A model generated the notes under the pieces. It was given only the letters and a program-made list of their open reading frames with translations. It was not told the DNA's origin and did no database searches. DNA of 64,000 bases from Varroa destructor (lineage: Eukaryota > Arthropoda > Arachnida > Mesostigmata > Varroidae): positions 19,939,126-20,003,125 of the forward strand of contig NW_019211455.1 of NCBI RefSeq assembly GCF_002443255.2. The letters are read 5' to 3'. This document shows positions 21,562 through 32,001 of this stretch, one piece after another (within the stretch, counting starts at the first letter, position 1; each line of letters begins with the position of its first letter). A program made the translations under genes and the position numbers.

Positions 21562-21795
21562 CTAGTTGCGGCAGTACGTAACCGACACAGAGTTCTCTAT
21601 AGCTCGGCCTCTTTCAAAGGTGACATGTTGTTTTATAGTGATTACGAATTTCCGATTGTGCGCCGCCGTTGACGCGGTCGCATCAGACCGGTAATACGTT
21701 CGGAAGGTAAACATGCAATGCTGAAGACGCTTGCTATCTTCCACAAATAGATGACAAAATGGCAACGGAACAGCGTAAACGCGCAATTGTTTAAG
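21562..21795 (-). CDS. Candidate terminal exon
   Basis: The acceptor ACATTTCCAATAATAG leads to a phase-0 frame of 77 codons plus stop: LKQLRVYAVPLPFCHLFVED, later STAAHNRKFVITIKQHVTFE, ending VTYCRN. A second minus frame (21875-21642) overlaps and is less protein-like. Function unknown. Confidence 0.36.
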   Translation of the reverse strand, partial: LKQLRVYAVPLPFCHLFVEDSKRLQHCMFTFRTYYRSDATASTAAHNRKFVITIKQHVTFERGRAIENSVSVTYCRN

Positions 21796-21933
21796 CTATT
21801 ATTGGAAATGTTAATAGCAGACATAAGTCTGATATGAGCCATGGGTCGACAGTACGAAGTAAGTGCGGCGCGCAATTTGGAGTTGTTTAAAATGTCAACA
21901 ATAACAATAACAGTATTGTCTGTACGAAAACAG

Positions 21934-21982
21934 CGTTGCCTAGCAACGATATAGAGCTAGCTCTATGTACAGACGACGTCGT
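21934..21982. promoter_or_regulatory. Cluster of three palindromes, one X-box-like
   Basis: Three inverted repeats follow one another: CGTTGC-CTA-GCAACG at 21934-21948 (like an RFX X-box, with a 3-base centre), the 16-base perfect palindrome ATAGAGCTAGCTCTAT at 21951-21966, and ACGACGTCGT at 21973-21982. X-boxes bind RFX factors in ciliary and other genes; binding here is inference. Confidence 0.35.
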
Positions 21983-22192
21983 GCGAACCCAACCGATATC
22001 TTTGGTCGCATTTGGGAAACGATCCAAAAACACTGACTACGTACAGGTCAAGTAGATACTTAGCTTCTACAGAGAAGAAATCAACACGTGGGACGACATT
22101 CATTGTCACTCGACGCACTGATCTAGATATGTCCGTATAGAGATGCTCGATAGACAAATCCGTGTGAAAATGCTTAGCGTACAAAGAATAGA
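21963..22192 (-). CDS. Candidate exon, Val/Tyr/Arg-rich
   Basis: The acceptor CTCGAATGTTTACCTAAG, two bases, then 75 codons: YSLYAKHFHTDLSIEHLYTD through VEAKYLLDLYVVSVFGSF to TAG 21963. A GTGCGT donor after ISRS could end it sooner. The composition (few Glu and Gly, many Val/Arg) is less convincing than the splice signals. It overlaps the palindromes at 21951-21982. Confidence 0.3.
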
Positions 22193-22306
22193 CTTAGGTA
22201 AACATTCGAGAAAAATGACGAAGAAGATAATCACGGCTTAGGCCAAGTGCCAGCGCGCTCAAAATGACACGCGTGAAAGTGGACCGCTCGTTTGTCTTTT
22301 TCTTAC

Positions 22307-22568
22307 AGGCTTCGCGACAAAGTATCAAGGAGTTTATGGGGCGCGTTAGCAGAAGGCGTAGCGAAATCGGAAGTTTTCGTTACATCACAATGAAACAACG
22401 AGATTTTGAGCCAATTGCGATAAACGTTCGCCTTGGTTAGGGGTTGTCGATTGAGGAAATAAAAAGAAAGTCCGAAATCGGATTTTCTATACAAATTATA
22501 ATGATCGACAGCACAGCTTCCTGTAATGTTCAAGTCATGAAAGAAAATATGGACTCCTGTAGTCACGG
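22307..22568 (-). CDS. Candidate internal exon
   Basis: An open minus frame of 86 codons begins after a GAAACAG acceptor (VTTGVHIFFHDLNITGS) and ends two bases into a codon at a strong GTAAGA donor (22306), just before an in-frame TAA. That donor position is what favours an exon. The product includes NRQPLTKANVYRNWLKISLF. It has no Glu, which is unusual for a real protein. No neighbour joins it in phase. Confidence 0.36.
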
Positions 22569-23133
22569 CTGTTTCAGGTTATGATACCGATTGCTCAAAC
22601 GCAATGCTTCGGGCAGTCGATGTTGGCGGGTTTTTGTTATGAATTTTTGAAGATTTTTCAAAAAAAAAAATACAGTATTACTATGTAATATTTAAGTATT
22701 AACATAATTTTTTCTCGCTATCTCGAGCTAGTGTAACGCCTTTAGGGGCGGTCTGAGGCCAGAATGATTAAACATCAATTACAAACAGCAAAAACAGAAT
22801 TATAAGTAATGTACAGGTATTATACTCAATCTGACACAATGTTTTTCATGTGTTTTTTTAAGCGGTTCGCAGAATAATTGGTCGAATTGTCTGAGTATGA
22901 ATCAAGACAAACGCCCTCGTACAGATCTAAAAAAGTAAATTACTATTGTGGTACCTTGATGCGTTCAAATCCATTCAACATTAGTTTTTTCCTTTAAGTT
23001 TATGCTATTCTTCTTTTCGTAGAACAACCTATTATGTCCGTCCGCCGTTTGATTTGTATCTGCTTATATACTTAAGTACGTATACATGAATAATGAAAGG
23101 TATTTTACATTCAGTTGAAAGCAGATTGTAGAA

Positions 23134-23364
23134 TTATATCCCGGGAAAATCCCGTAATGAAACTAAAGCATCCCGGTCGAATTTTAGTTTTCCTATTACG
23201 TCCTGGCGGCCGCCAGCGATTGTCTTTCGACCCTCAATGAATAAATATGTTGCCTTAAAAATATTTAGGTCTGACGTCGTGTAGAAATCACCTTTAGTGC
23301 CGAACGTACCGTCACAAATTTCTTCGTCAATGACCGGCAAAGGTGGTAATTTTGCTGGATATAG
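23134..23364 (-). CDS. Terminal exon of an unidentified protein
   Basis: Among the most protein-like frames here. A TTACCCACGTCCACAG acceptor in phase 0 is followed by 76 codons and TAA 23134-23136. The sequence starts LYPAKLPPLPVIDEEICDGT, continues GTKGDFYTTSDLNIFKATYL and ends DALVSLRDFPGI. Asp, Gly and Lys are balanced, with one Cys and no Trp. No signal peptide or membrane helix; a globular soluble C-terminus. Phase 0 matches the exon ending at 23695. I do not recognise the family. Confidence 0.62.
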   Translation of the reverse strand, partial: LYPAKLPPLPVIDEEICDGTFGTKGDFYTTSDLNIFKATYLFIEGRKTIAGGRQDVIGKLKFDRDALVSLRDFPGI

Positions 23365-23694
23365 CTGTGGACGTGGGTAAAAAAAAATAAATAGAAGTGT
23401 TAAAAATGTTTTCTATCCTTTTGTCAACTTAATACATATGCATGACATTGGCGTTATGAGTCTCGTGCCATCACTGACATAAATCGAGTCGTTCTGAATA
23501 TTCGAGTACACATACAGTCGTTTGCCCGTATGGACCGTAATTAGAGCTACATCATCATTTGATGACTGGCCAATAGACATCGACCGAACAAACGAGTAGG
23601 TAAGTAAAAACAGCTAAGAAGATAGACGATATCTCGACATAATACTGGTCACAGGGTTCAGCGGATCTATAGCTGCTCCACCCTCAATACTTAC

Positions 23695-23845
23695 CCCCCA
23701 GAACGAAGCCGATGCTTCGTCTGTACACACCGTAAACCATCTATGAACTTCACAGAACAACTTACAACAGCTACTGAATCGAATTATTCCGACGAACAGT
23801 AATACGTCAAAGTTGCAATATGCCGGCATTTCGAAGCACTGCCGT
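23695..23845 (-). CDS. Candidate penultimate exon of the minus-strand gene
   Basis: The donor GGGGG|GTAAGTATT is near consensus, and the frame ends there in phase 0 (ASASFWG), matching the terminal exon. The frame is open from about 23890. With an acceptor at 23846 it reads RQCFEMPAYCNFDVLLFVGI and then a Cys-rich part (FSSCCKLFCEVHRWFTVC). A nearer acceptor (GATTCAG) would leave only the Cys-rich end. Seven or more Cys suggest a disulfide or metal-binding segment. Confidence 0.42.
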
Positions 23846-24259
23846 CTCTTATAAACACTTCTATTATATCTAGCTTTATCTTGGGCTTAAAGGCGACATA
23901 CCGTATTTTACGTACGTACAGGCGTATCGCTAAAGTAGAAAGACACATTTAACATATGTAAATCGACATAATGAAGCGGACTAAAACAAAAAGAGGTATA
24001 ACATCGTATTTTTCCAGTTTTCGAAATTCGTTTGCCGGCGGACTCGTAGGGAGCCGCCACGGTGGAAGTGAGTGAGGAGTACGCGCGCGTGGCCTGTACC
24101 CTCGTACCCGTTTGCTTGCGAGCGAGCACCTATATGTTATTGATGATTTCGAGCGTTATCAATAAGACTGATAGATGAAAACACCATAGTTTCGACATAA
24201 TGAATTGAACTGGCAGGCTTTCGGCTGGATACTCTTTGCTGTACACTGTGTTCACTTAC

Positions 24260-24306
24260 ACATAGTCTCGTAGAAAGGGATCTTCGAAAGTAAATAAGCC
24301 GTGATA
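24260..24306 (-). CDS. Candidate upstream exon of the minus-strand gene
   Basis: A 47-base exon with a very good acceptor (ACACCGTCCTTTACCAG) and a consensus GTAAGT donor. Frame 1 reads YHGLFTFEDPFLRDY with two bases over. With A at 23845 these make Val, so the chain 24306-23134 can be read continuously. All three frames are open, so the reading is not unique. Confidence 0.38.
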
Positions 24307-25100
24307 CTGGTAAAGGACGGTGTACGTGATAAAGGTTCAGGATTTAAGCGATTTGAATAATGTAAAGTAAACATTATATAATATATCTGTTTATTGACGC
24401 TGTTACGAGTCATATCTATATTTCGATTAGATGTTCAGGCAGAATCAGACAAACCGTTGTGGTTCATACTTGTTTTAAAGTACCGCTCTGAAAGCAATAA
24501 GGCACCTGCCATGTGAATGACTACGAATATCAGTGAGATATTAAATGATTTTGTTCCTGTTGAATACTTTCATAAATGTTTCTATGAATAGTTGGACTTT
24601 TTCAATCACCTTATCCAGTTGACGACTGTGATCGACGAGTGAAACGTGCTAAAACACTCCGTAGACAACGTCAACAACTTTTCCACGTATCTTTCCAGGT
24701 TTACGTGAGGATAAGTTCCTAAGAAGATCCTCCTATTCAGCTGTGCATAAGAGGACAATTTATTGTGTTGGGTCATGATGTTCTAATTCCATAGCGTCAA
24801 CAAATGTTTGTACTGAAAAGATGCGCTATACAAAATTTACGGAGCTGTTGTATAAATGTAGAAACACGGCATAACACTGACGTCATTAGAACGCGCAACC
24901 TAGTCCATAATAATATATATAATAAATAGCATTTGCTAGTTAAACGTCACAATTCGTTGCCAAATTTTTGTGCGTTACTCCCGCCTACCACCTTCTTAAC
25001 CTACGCGGAGATACAATACATCTATTTGTCTTTACTGGTGTATTACTGAAATGAATTTTTTTGCTAGCTGATTAAGGTGGCTACAATGCAAAAAAAAAAT
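24306..25100. other. No supported gene
   Basis: AT-rich DNA. A good plus-strand acceptor (CTTTCCAG at about 24691-24698) leads only to seven codons before a stop. Confidence 0.4.
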
Positions 25101-25132
25101 AGGAGGAACCGATCAGGACGCCATTCGTTCAG

Positions 25133-25390
25133 ACAACAATAGATAGCTTGCGAGCTCACACAACTCCCGGTCGGGCCAGGCAGATCGAGACCACTATTGC
25201 TAGTCTTCAATCAACAAATGGCCGCACTTGGCGCATGTTGGACTACTTTGGTTTAGCTAACGTTGTTTTTTTATTTTATCAAGACATCGTTGTCTCGACT
25301 CGGTTACCTGTTTCTGATAGCTCAATTCTAGAAAAAACTATCACTGATTATGAAAGCTTGTCAAGAACTCTTTTGAACGTTCAACAGTGA
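25133..25390 (+). CDS. Terminal exon, Thr-rich, Cys-free
   Basis: A CATTCGTTCAG acceptor precedes a phase-0 frame of 85 codons to TGA 25388-25390. It starts TTIDSLRAHTTPGRARQIET, continues TNGRTWRMLDYFGLANVVFL and ends with a helical, possibly coiled region (LEKTITDYESLSRTLLNVQQ). Codons are strongly RNY and there is no Cys. The frame is also open upstream to about 25103 (EEPIRTPFVQ), so the exon may start earlier. Not recognised. Confidence 0.52.
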   Translation, partial: TTIDSLRAHTTPGRARQIETTIASLQSTNGRTWRMLDYFGLANVVFLFYQDIVVSTRLPVSDSSILEKTITDYESLSRTLLNVQQ

Positions 25391-25452
25391 ACGCAGTAGA
25401 ATATTTTACAAGAAGCCAACATATATGCTGTATATATGTACAAATAGTTATT

Positions 25453-25513
25453 ATGAGTGTGAAATTCATGTGTAAAAAGGACCATAGTTCAGGTCGACGT
25501 CGACCCAACGACG
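25453..25513 (+). CDS. Candidate first exon, basic
   Basis: ATG to a strong GTAAGG donor (25514): MSVKFMCKKDHSSGRRRPND plus one base. A Lys/Arg-rich start with no signal peptide. It could be an initial exon, or part of an internal exon beginning after ACAAATAG at 25441-25448. Confidence 0.3.
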
Positions 25514-26504
25514 GTAAGGTTATAGGTAGTAATTGCTATGTAAATAAATTGTACTATCTCGTCCTGGTCCAGTGTGTTGATTTTTTTTTTCTATTTTTAA
25601 ACAATTCTAGCGTTTGCTATACCACGAGAATTCTAGCTGTCAGCTAAATATATATGTGTACTTTTAGATAAGCGTGGCGCTGAACGAAACGAGAAGTTAA
25701 GCATGTTACGTTCTAATTCACAATACGTTGTAGCTTAAAAGGGAATAATTTTGTAGAATGTGACTTGCCTGTCTAGAATAGTATAAGGCAATTGAGATTA
25801 GGCTAAAGCCTTTGTTTGCCGGGGAGAACTGAGTCGTACGCTTTAGCCGAATGAACGTAAACACATTCGAAAGCTTATTTCAATAAAACGACGCCATCGC
25901 AGCGGGAAGGGCTACGGATGTAGTGGATACGGCGGCCGCAGCCGTAAAATTGAAATTCTAACGACAAGGTTTAAATTATACGTCCAAATATGGTATAGAT
26001 TGACTTCTAATTATCGTGATTAGCGTTACGGCCGCCTATTATTACTACTACGGTCTATTAACGATCCACCCGTTCTATTGATCATGGCTAGATCAACAGA
26101 TTGCACACCCATTTTCCTCATTCCCGTCATGCAAATTTTAACATTGTTTACTTTTATAGATATTACGCAGTGAAGATAAATCGAGTCGAATACTGCTGCT
26201 GGACGACGACGGTTGGCGACTACCGACCAAATTACACTTTGTCAAACACAACAGTATCAGCTGCACCTGTAGAGACGGCCTCGGTTCTGATCTCCTCTGA
26301 CCTTTCCTTTCTCGTGCAAATGTCGCCCAGCGTCCCTACTGCTCGCTCGCCTATCGAAATTAGGCAGGCAGTGGCAGTCAATTGTTGTTGTATTGCCACA
26401 AGCCGATAGTAGTCGTTGGTTAACGGCTAAATACACCACTACTCGTAGCTACGTTCAAGTGTCTTGTTGTGGCTTGTCCTCCCACCTCGACGTCCCCCAT
26501 AACG

Positions 26505-26801
26505 TCAGCGTAAAAACGTTCTTGTCAATGCTGTTTCTGCGCACAGGTGGCCATCATTGAAATTGTTCGTTATTGATAGTTTTGTCGTTCCTTTGTGTGG
26601 GCGGCGGCGGCGGCGGCCGCCGACTGCGGAGGAAGCGCCTACTGGGCGCTTATAATAGTGGCGACAACGACGCGCGCGTTGAGTGAAATCCATGGCGGTG
26701 TATTTTAGGCCTGTAACTTGCCGCATTGTCTGGACTGTTAAATCTCTGCTTGATTGGCGGTGCCGTTCCAAACTGATTGGTTCCAATTGTTTATTTTTCA
26801 A
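26505..26801 (-). CDS. Candidate exon, Arg-rich
   Basis: An outstanding acceptor (TTAATTTTAATTTTTTAG) is followed in phase 0 by 98 codons and a stop. It begins LKNKQLEPISLERHRQSSRD and contains a run of five Arg encoded by the GGC repeat on the other strand. Seventeen Arg and few acidic residues point to GC-driven composition, so it may be noncoding. A GTAGGC donor after YYKRP is possible. Confidence 0.32.
   Translation of the reverse strand: MKNKQLEPISLERHRQSSRDLTVQTMRQVTGLKYTAMDFTQRARRCRHYYKRPVGASSAVGGRRRRRPHKGTTKLSITNNFNDGHLCAETALTRTFLR
26599..26617. repeat. (GGC)6 short repeat
   Basis: A near-perfect GGC triplet run within a small GC-rich island at about 26590-26680. Confidence 0.85.
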
Positions 26802-26829
26802 CTAAAAAATTAAAATTAAATAAGGAATT

Positions 26830-29110
26830 ATTAACAAAAAAATGTCGTAATAGCAGTGAACGACGGCCAAGGATTATTGCCAGATATTCTTAGTGGTATG
26901 ATAGTCGCTGTCGCAAGGGGACAGTTGGATTAGTCAATAATATAAACGCAAGTCCATGTATTGTATGTATACTATGAAGAGTAATATGAAATGCAAAACA
27001 TAACATGCAGAATTATTATACGTTGATCTCAAAATTCTGACAAATTATAGGCGGGAAAGTCCCCTGCACTAACCCCGGAGGTTGTTTCATCGATCGATCT
27101 GTTCAAGTGCAACATAGACAAACATAATCCAAAGCAACGATTCAGAGCAGAACGTAAAAGCCTAGAAACGGGCGTACGAATAGATCGCTTTCATCAATGG
27201 TCCCTTACTTTTCCAAAAAATCCATCAATTGCCCAAACGGTGGGGGGAAGCCATGCAAGATAAAAAAAAACTTACTTAAAAGATGAGTCTCTTCGAAAAG
27301 TCATTAGCATATAGAGTACGTTAAAAAAAAGAAAAACTAGACCGTTTTCTGACCGACCTTGTGTTGTAGCATTCAATGCTGACATCCAACTTCTTTAATC
27401 AAATAACTTAACGCCTACGCAGTATGAATATCTGGCTCTTTCCATTTTTTTTAATTCTATATTTAGTTCATTATAAGCCCACTGAAGCCCCACAACAGTT
27501 CTTATGGGACTCAAAAGGACATCGACATTGGATATCTTCCGTCGGACATGCGCGCTGAAATCGATTTTGAGCTGGAGAAATTTCAGACAGGTTCAATTTA
27601 TTGAGATAATTTTGACAACAATGGATGACACCTGAAGCCAATGCGCGGAGTAAAAACGTCGTTACTTTTTCTTGGACGCCCACTAATAGCGACCAGGAAA
27701 TTAATAGAATTCGCCGTTTACCCTACAGTAGTTTCCAATATACGTAATGAAGAAATTGTTGAATTTGCATAAGTAAAAAGAATCCAAATGGTAACATCGG
27801 CTGTTTTCTTTCTCATTCAAAACTACTAGCTTGCGTTCTTATACTCTCTTCACCATTAATCGATACGGGCAAAAAGTGAAATTCAATGGCACAGGAATGG
27901 GTTTGAATTTTAGCGGGAACTCGGCCCCGCTAAAATGCCTTATCCGCGTTTTCGATGTACTTCTTTGACTGATAGCGTGTCATTATTTCTTTATCGAATT
28001 ACTTATTTACTACGGAGTATCGTCATGATCGCACTCAGTCGAAGCAAAGCTCTGCTCATAATGAAGTGAAATAATGAAATACTCCACTGTCCGTTATAAA
28101 ACCTTTAGCTACTTGAGTTGACACGAAGAACGTTAACCGGAATCCGAGGACTTTCCTCGTGGCCGATTCTGTCTATCCCATGACGCTGCAATTAAATGAA
28201 ACGCACCAGACGTAGTATCATCTTTCGTCATTTCGAGGTTTAAATTACACCCTAACTTATAAACATATATAAGACAACGAACTTATGATCATATTATCAT
28301 ATTATCATAAATTGATCAGCAGTTGGAAAACAATCTTGCTAGCACTTACTAGTACTTGCTAGCATGAAATAATTGAAAGTCAATTCAAAATTTCTAAAAG
28401 TCCGACAAAAATATTACCATCTTGCTAATAACACTGCGATATTACAAAAAAAAAAACATAGAAGTCTTAAATTAAAATTCTGAGAGTATATCAATCTTTC
28501 GTAGTGGAACGCATTTGTCGCCATACGTTTTTTTTTTTTCTATATGTATAAATGAATCAAATTTTATAAGAATTGCGACAGTATCATCATTATCATAATC
28601 ATTCTTGTTTATCTTTGTCACCCTTGCCGTCTATTATAAATTGACAGTTAATAATCTGTTTATTATTACTACACATTAATGTATATCATACTCTCAATTA
28701 ATTAATTAACTATCGTTATTGGGCCTATTCATTAAATCAATTATTCCACTCCCGTGCCACCACGGCGATTCACCACTGCTAGCGGCCGTTACGTGCTCTC
28801 AATTTAGCAAACAGAAAGGCTGAAACGGTCTCGAGGTCCTGGGTCACCGACCCTCAGTTGAAGTGCTAGAATAAAACATCATTAAACATATTTTTATTCG
28901 ATATATAGCTCATACTTGTATCGTCTCTAAAAACAAAAATATAAACGTCAGATTTCAGCTCCGCTTTTACATAGAGATTAGAAGTGACTGTCAATCATGT
29001 CGTCAACATGGACGAATTTCGGGATAAGGATTCTTTCACTGCGAACACACGGAACCACTGACAACATTTGTTTGTTCTTGATAAACGAAGACCCGTTTTC
29101 GAATACTGAT
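26830..29110. other. Intergenic or intronic stretch with small repeats
   Basis: AT-rich DNA. It contains ATCATATT repeats at about 28289-28312 and an exact 10-base direct repeat CTTGCTAGCA at 28335-28344 and 28355-28364. A 35-base minus ATG frame with a GTAAGT donor (27276-27310) is too short to call. Confidence 0.4.
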
Positions 29111-29185
29111 ACTACTGAGTGTATATGGATAAACAAAGTAACCCTAAAAATACGTCCGTGTTAAATCGTGATTTTTTTGACACAG

Positions 29186-29335
29186 GCTGCCTATGCGTAG
29201 CATTGTCATATTTAGAACTACATCAAAGCCGTGATGTTATGCCTTGTGCTTGTTCAAAATTCAAAGGACACCGCAAGTGTCCGAAGTCAGACAATATTCC
29301 CTTGAGGCAGATCAGTGAAGGGTTTGTCTGCACTC
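29186..29335 (+). CDS. Candidate Cys-rich exon upstream of an Ig-like exon
   Basis: A T-rich acceptor (GTGATTTTTTTGACACAG) gives GC and then CLCVALSYLELHQSRDVMPC, further Cys at ACSKFKGHRKC and a final GFVCT. It ends one base into a codon at the strong donor GTAAGC (29336). That base joins AA of the next exon to make Gln. Even Cys content suggests an extracellular segment. The hydrophobic start (CLCVALSYL) might be the end of a signal peptide from an earlier exon. Confidence 0.45.
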
Positions 29336-29501
29336 GTAAGCTATAATGATATGCACCCGTTACAATTGCACATAGCTAAACATTACTATTGCGTTAATAA
29401 AATCTGATCACCTACCTACCTACCAGCTATGCTGTTTTCCCAAATTTTTTTCCTAAACCTAGACCTTACTTTTCGGTTGAGTATTTACCATTTAATTGTA
29501 G

Positions 29502-29660
29502 AACCAGCGGCACCGGTCGAAGTTCATTATGGCGGAACTAACTTTACGTGCATTATTACTATGGACAGACGATTGAAAGAGAGCTATAATATTAGAAATT
29601 TTAATAGCTTTACATCAGTTAGGCAACATAATAAGCTTACCGTATTAAATGCTTCGTCGT
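29502..29660 (+). CDS. Ig-like exon, possibly cytokine-receptor (gp130/Domeless) type
   Basis: Acceptor TACCATTTAATTGTAG, then AA and the frame PAAPVEVHYGGTNFTCIITM, continuing to HNKLTVLNASS, one base into a codon at the strong donor GTATGT (29661). The order Cys, Pro-x-x-Pro-Val, His, Asn-Phe-Thr, Cys, then Leu-Thr-Val-Leu-Asn-x-Ser resembles the first Ig-like domain of gp130-family receptors, of which insect Domeless is a member. This is resemblance by eye only. It joins in phase to both neighbours (29335 and 29952). A generic Ig-superfamily protein is the main alternative. Confidence 0.45.
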
Positions 29661-29951
29661 GTATGTTTTTTTTATTAGACCAGCACTGGCGGGTACGTCA
29701 AGGGACACTGTAGTCAAACGACTGCGTATAGGCAGTCGTAAGACGAACATGACCTGAACCCTCCAATTGCAGAAGTTAACACTGTCTGTCCGTCGTGCAG
29801 AATGGCTTCAATGGTAAAATACTCTGATCTTCACAAACGATTGGACTCTACAAGCGTCTTGGGCGTTGGACCTTTTTAGACGATGAGGGAGAAGATATGA
29901 AAAGGACTCAAGTTTCGTATTGGATCTTCCAAAGGTTATATTTTCAAGCAG

Positions 29952-30091
29952 TTTTTAATAGTAGCTGCTGTTTTATGGCTCCCGGCGGTAATCGCGTGAA
30001 ACAACGATTCAACACAACGCGACTTATCTTTATTGAAACGCATGATAGGACAGACAAGCCTTCTTGTCGTTATTGCGCCCGTTTTAATTAG
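29952..30091 (+). CDS. Candidate next exon of the Ig-like gene
   Basis: The acceptor TTATATTTTCAAGCAG gives TT, which with the leftover T makes Phe. The frame then reads FNSSCCFMAPGGNRVKQRFN, and later THDRTDKPSCRY, before TAG 30089-30091. Relative to gp130, a Cys followed by a beta-strand region and then a Lys-Pro...Cys motif is where the Ig domain passes into the first cytokine-binding module. No good donor was found before the stop, so the 3' boundary is unsure. Confidence 0.34.
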
Positions 30092-30220
30092 CCGCAGGAC
30101 CGTCATCTAAAACAGTTGTTTTCACTAGTTTGAGAAAGATTAAGCTATAGTATCTCATTGTTTTTTTCGAAATTTCGCTATTACTTCCTGACTTTCGGGA
30201 CTTTTTCCGTGGCTTACTAG

Positions 30221-30421
30221 TACGCTTCTGACGTAATGAAGACGGCGCTAGCCGTTTCCGAAATCGTGTTGCAATTAGAAATCACGAAGCGTAGCGTTGA
30301 TACATCGACACCGTCTGATAACGATCAGAGTCCGAAACACAATAGTATGTCTACGCATATACATTTAATCGTGTGGAAAAGCAAATGGTGCCGTCGCTCC
30401 GCGCTGGTTAGAACTCGTTAG
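30221..30421 (+). CDS. Candidate exon, possibly same gene
   Basis: An excellent acceptor (GGACTTTTTCCGTGGCTTACTAG) opens a phase-0 frame of 66 codons to TAG: YASDVMKTALAVSEIVLQLE, then TSTPSDNDQSPKHNSM. An acidic, Ser-rich middle and a Trp/Arg end. It could be a later exon of the Ig-like gene or independent. A second open frame (30371-30595) overlaps its 3' end. Confidence 0.34.
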   Translation, partial: YASDVMKTALAVSEIVLQLEITKRSVDTSTPSDNDQSPKHNSMSTHIHLIVWKSKWCRRSALVRTR

Positions 30422-30595
30422 AACAGTTAGTTCCGTTATATTTTATCGTGTCTCAATCGAAGCTATCATATCATTACGAACATCGGTGAAATCTCGACCA
30501 GATGATTCTTCACATGACGACTATATGGATCGTGCCCGTGGAAGAATTTGGTGCCTCGAGACTGACAAAACCATTTCAGGGAATGAGTTTTTTAG
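30371..30595 (+). CDS. Candidate exon overlapping 30221-30421 in another frame
   Basis: An open frame of about 75 codons ends at a GTAAAA donor (30596). It includes VSSVIFYRVSIEAIISLRTS, whose Tyr-Arg-Val-Ser-Ile-x-Ala pattern recalls the F strand of fibronectin-III folds, then an acidic RPDDSSHDDYMD and ISGNEFFR. Possible acceptors lie at about 30373-30410. Which of this and 30221-30421 is coding is unresolved. Confidence 0.28.
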
Positions 30596-31775
30596 GTAAA
30601 ATAAAAAGCCATAACCGACCCTCGGATGCAGTCAGAACTAGCATGACTATAATGAACGATAACTTTAATTACTAACAATAGAGCGTTAATAGAGTTTGTT
30701 GTTAAAAAAAATTCTACGCCATTGCTTTAAGTCATGGCCATGTGCCAATTCACTCGGCTGACTATGAGTTGTAGCACTATCATTGCCTGCATAAGGCGGC
30801 TGCTGTCCTTTCGCTCCATTTAGCTTCAATATTAATCGTCTATGAGCGCGTATCGATGAGCACATTGATGGGTCGTTATTTATAGACGGAATATCAACAA
30901 TAACCAGTAGCTAATATTTTCAATGACAGATATCTACCTTTGCCATTTCGCCGGATTCGCTTTGTGACGGGGGGCCAGCTGCCCGAAGCATCGCTTAACG
31001 CCAGAACCGGATATAAACAACTCGAAGCATTTATTATATACGTACAAGATTATCCCTTTACATGATGCTTGATTAGCTCGGCGAGTAGTCCTACGCGAAG
31101 CTGAAATGCATCTGGGTTATTTTTCCATTGATAATTTCATCCAAACAGTTAGAACATACGAACAAGTAATAAGTTCAACACCGTAACTGCTCTTGTAAAC
31201 TTGTAATTATCCGTTATTATCATGGATAAACATATACCATAGTTGGTATTTGTACCAATCGCTACAGCAGCAGTAGCAGACAGAAAAGGAAGCCAAACTT
31301 GTTTACGCTTTTGTGGCTCTTATTATAGATGGCGGAACTTATCGATAAGTTCAATGAACTCTTGAAGCTAAGGCTGGATAACTGGCTTAATCGAGCACGA
31401 CTTCTGCTGGCTAATGAGTCATATCTCTGACCCAGCTCAATCAGAGCACTTTTTTTTGTTTCAATTTTTAACCACTAATTGCGGCTAATTGAATGTATGC
31501 TGTTCTTATCATCGACTTCTATTCACTTTGTTCTGTTACGACGCGGCGACATTCCGCGGGGCAGTCGATCCGTCCGTACCCGATTGAAGCCTGCCTGAAT
31601 TTTTAGACGCACAACAAACCCCGCTGCTTATAATAACAAGCATCAAACTAGCAAAAAACATATTCTGCTAAGAAGGCAAGAAGTAAATTAACTTGCTACT
31701 CTTGTCGATTATGGAGTAACAGTTTAATAAACTTCGGATATGTGCGCAGATCAGGTCGCATCCCTTCCCATGAAG

Positions 31776-32001
31776 CACCATCGTGATCAAAAACTACTAC
31801 GATGAAGATGAATTTCGATGTCAAACCCACTCTCCCCCCACCCGTTACGACAGAGATATCGGGAGTGACGCATTTGAGAAGGGTGGCTGTACGGCGTGGC
31901 CGTTGGCAATACCGGGCAAAGGGTGCATGACGGGCGTTGGAAAAAAGAATCATCATCCAAGTTCACCTGCAAGGACCTGTTCGTGCATTTGCCCTTGTTG
32001 A
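31776..32001 (+). CDS. Candidate Cys/Gly/Pro-rich terminal exon
   Basis: The acceptor GTCGCATCCCTTCCCATGAAG is followed by one base and 74 codons to TGA 31999-32001. It starts TIVIKNYYDEDEFRCQTHSP, then GGCTAWPLAIPGKGCMTG, and ends in a Cys cluster (TCSCICPC). About nine Cys suggest a secreted or metal-binding tail. Two minus frames overlap but look less protein-like. Confidence 0.38.
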
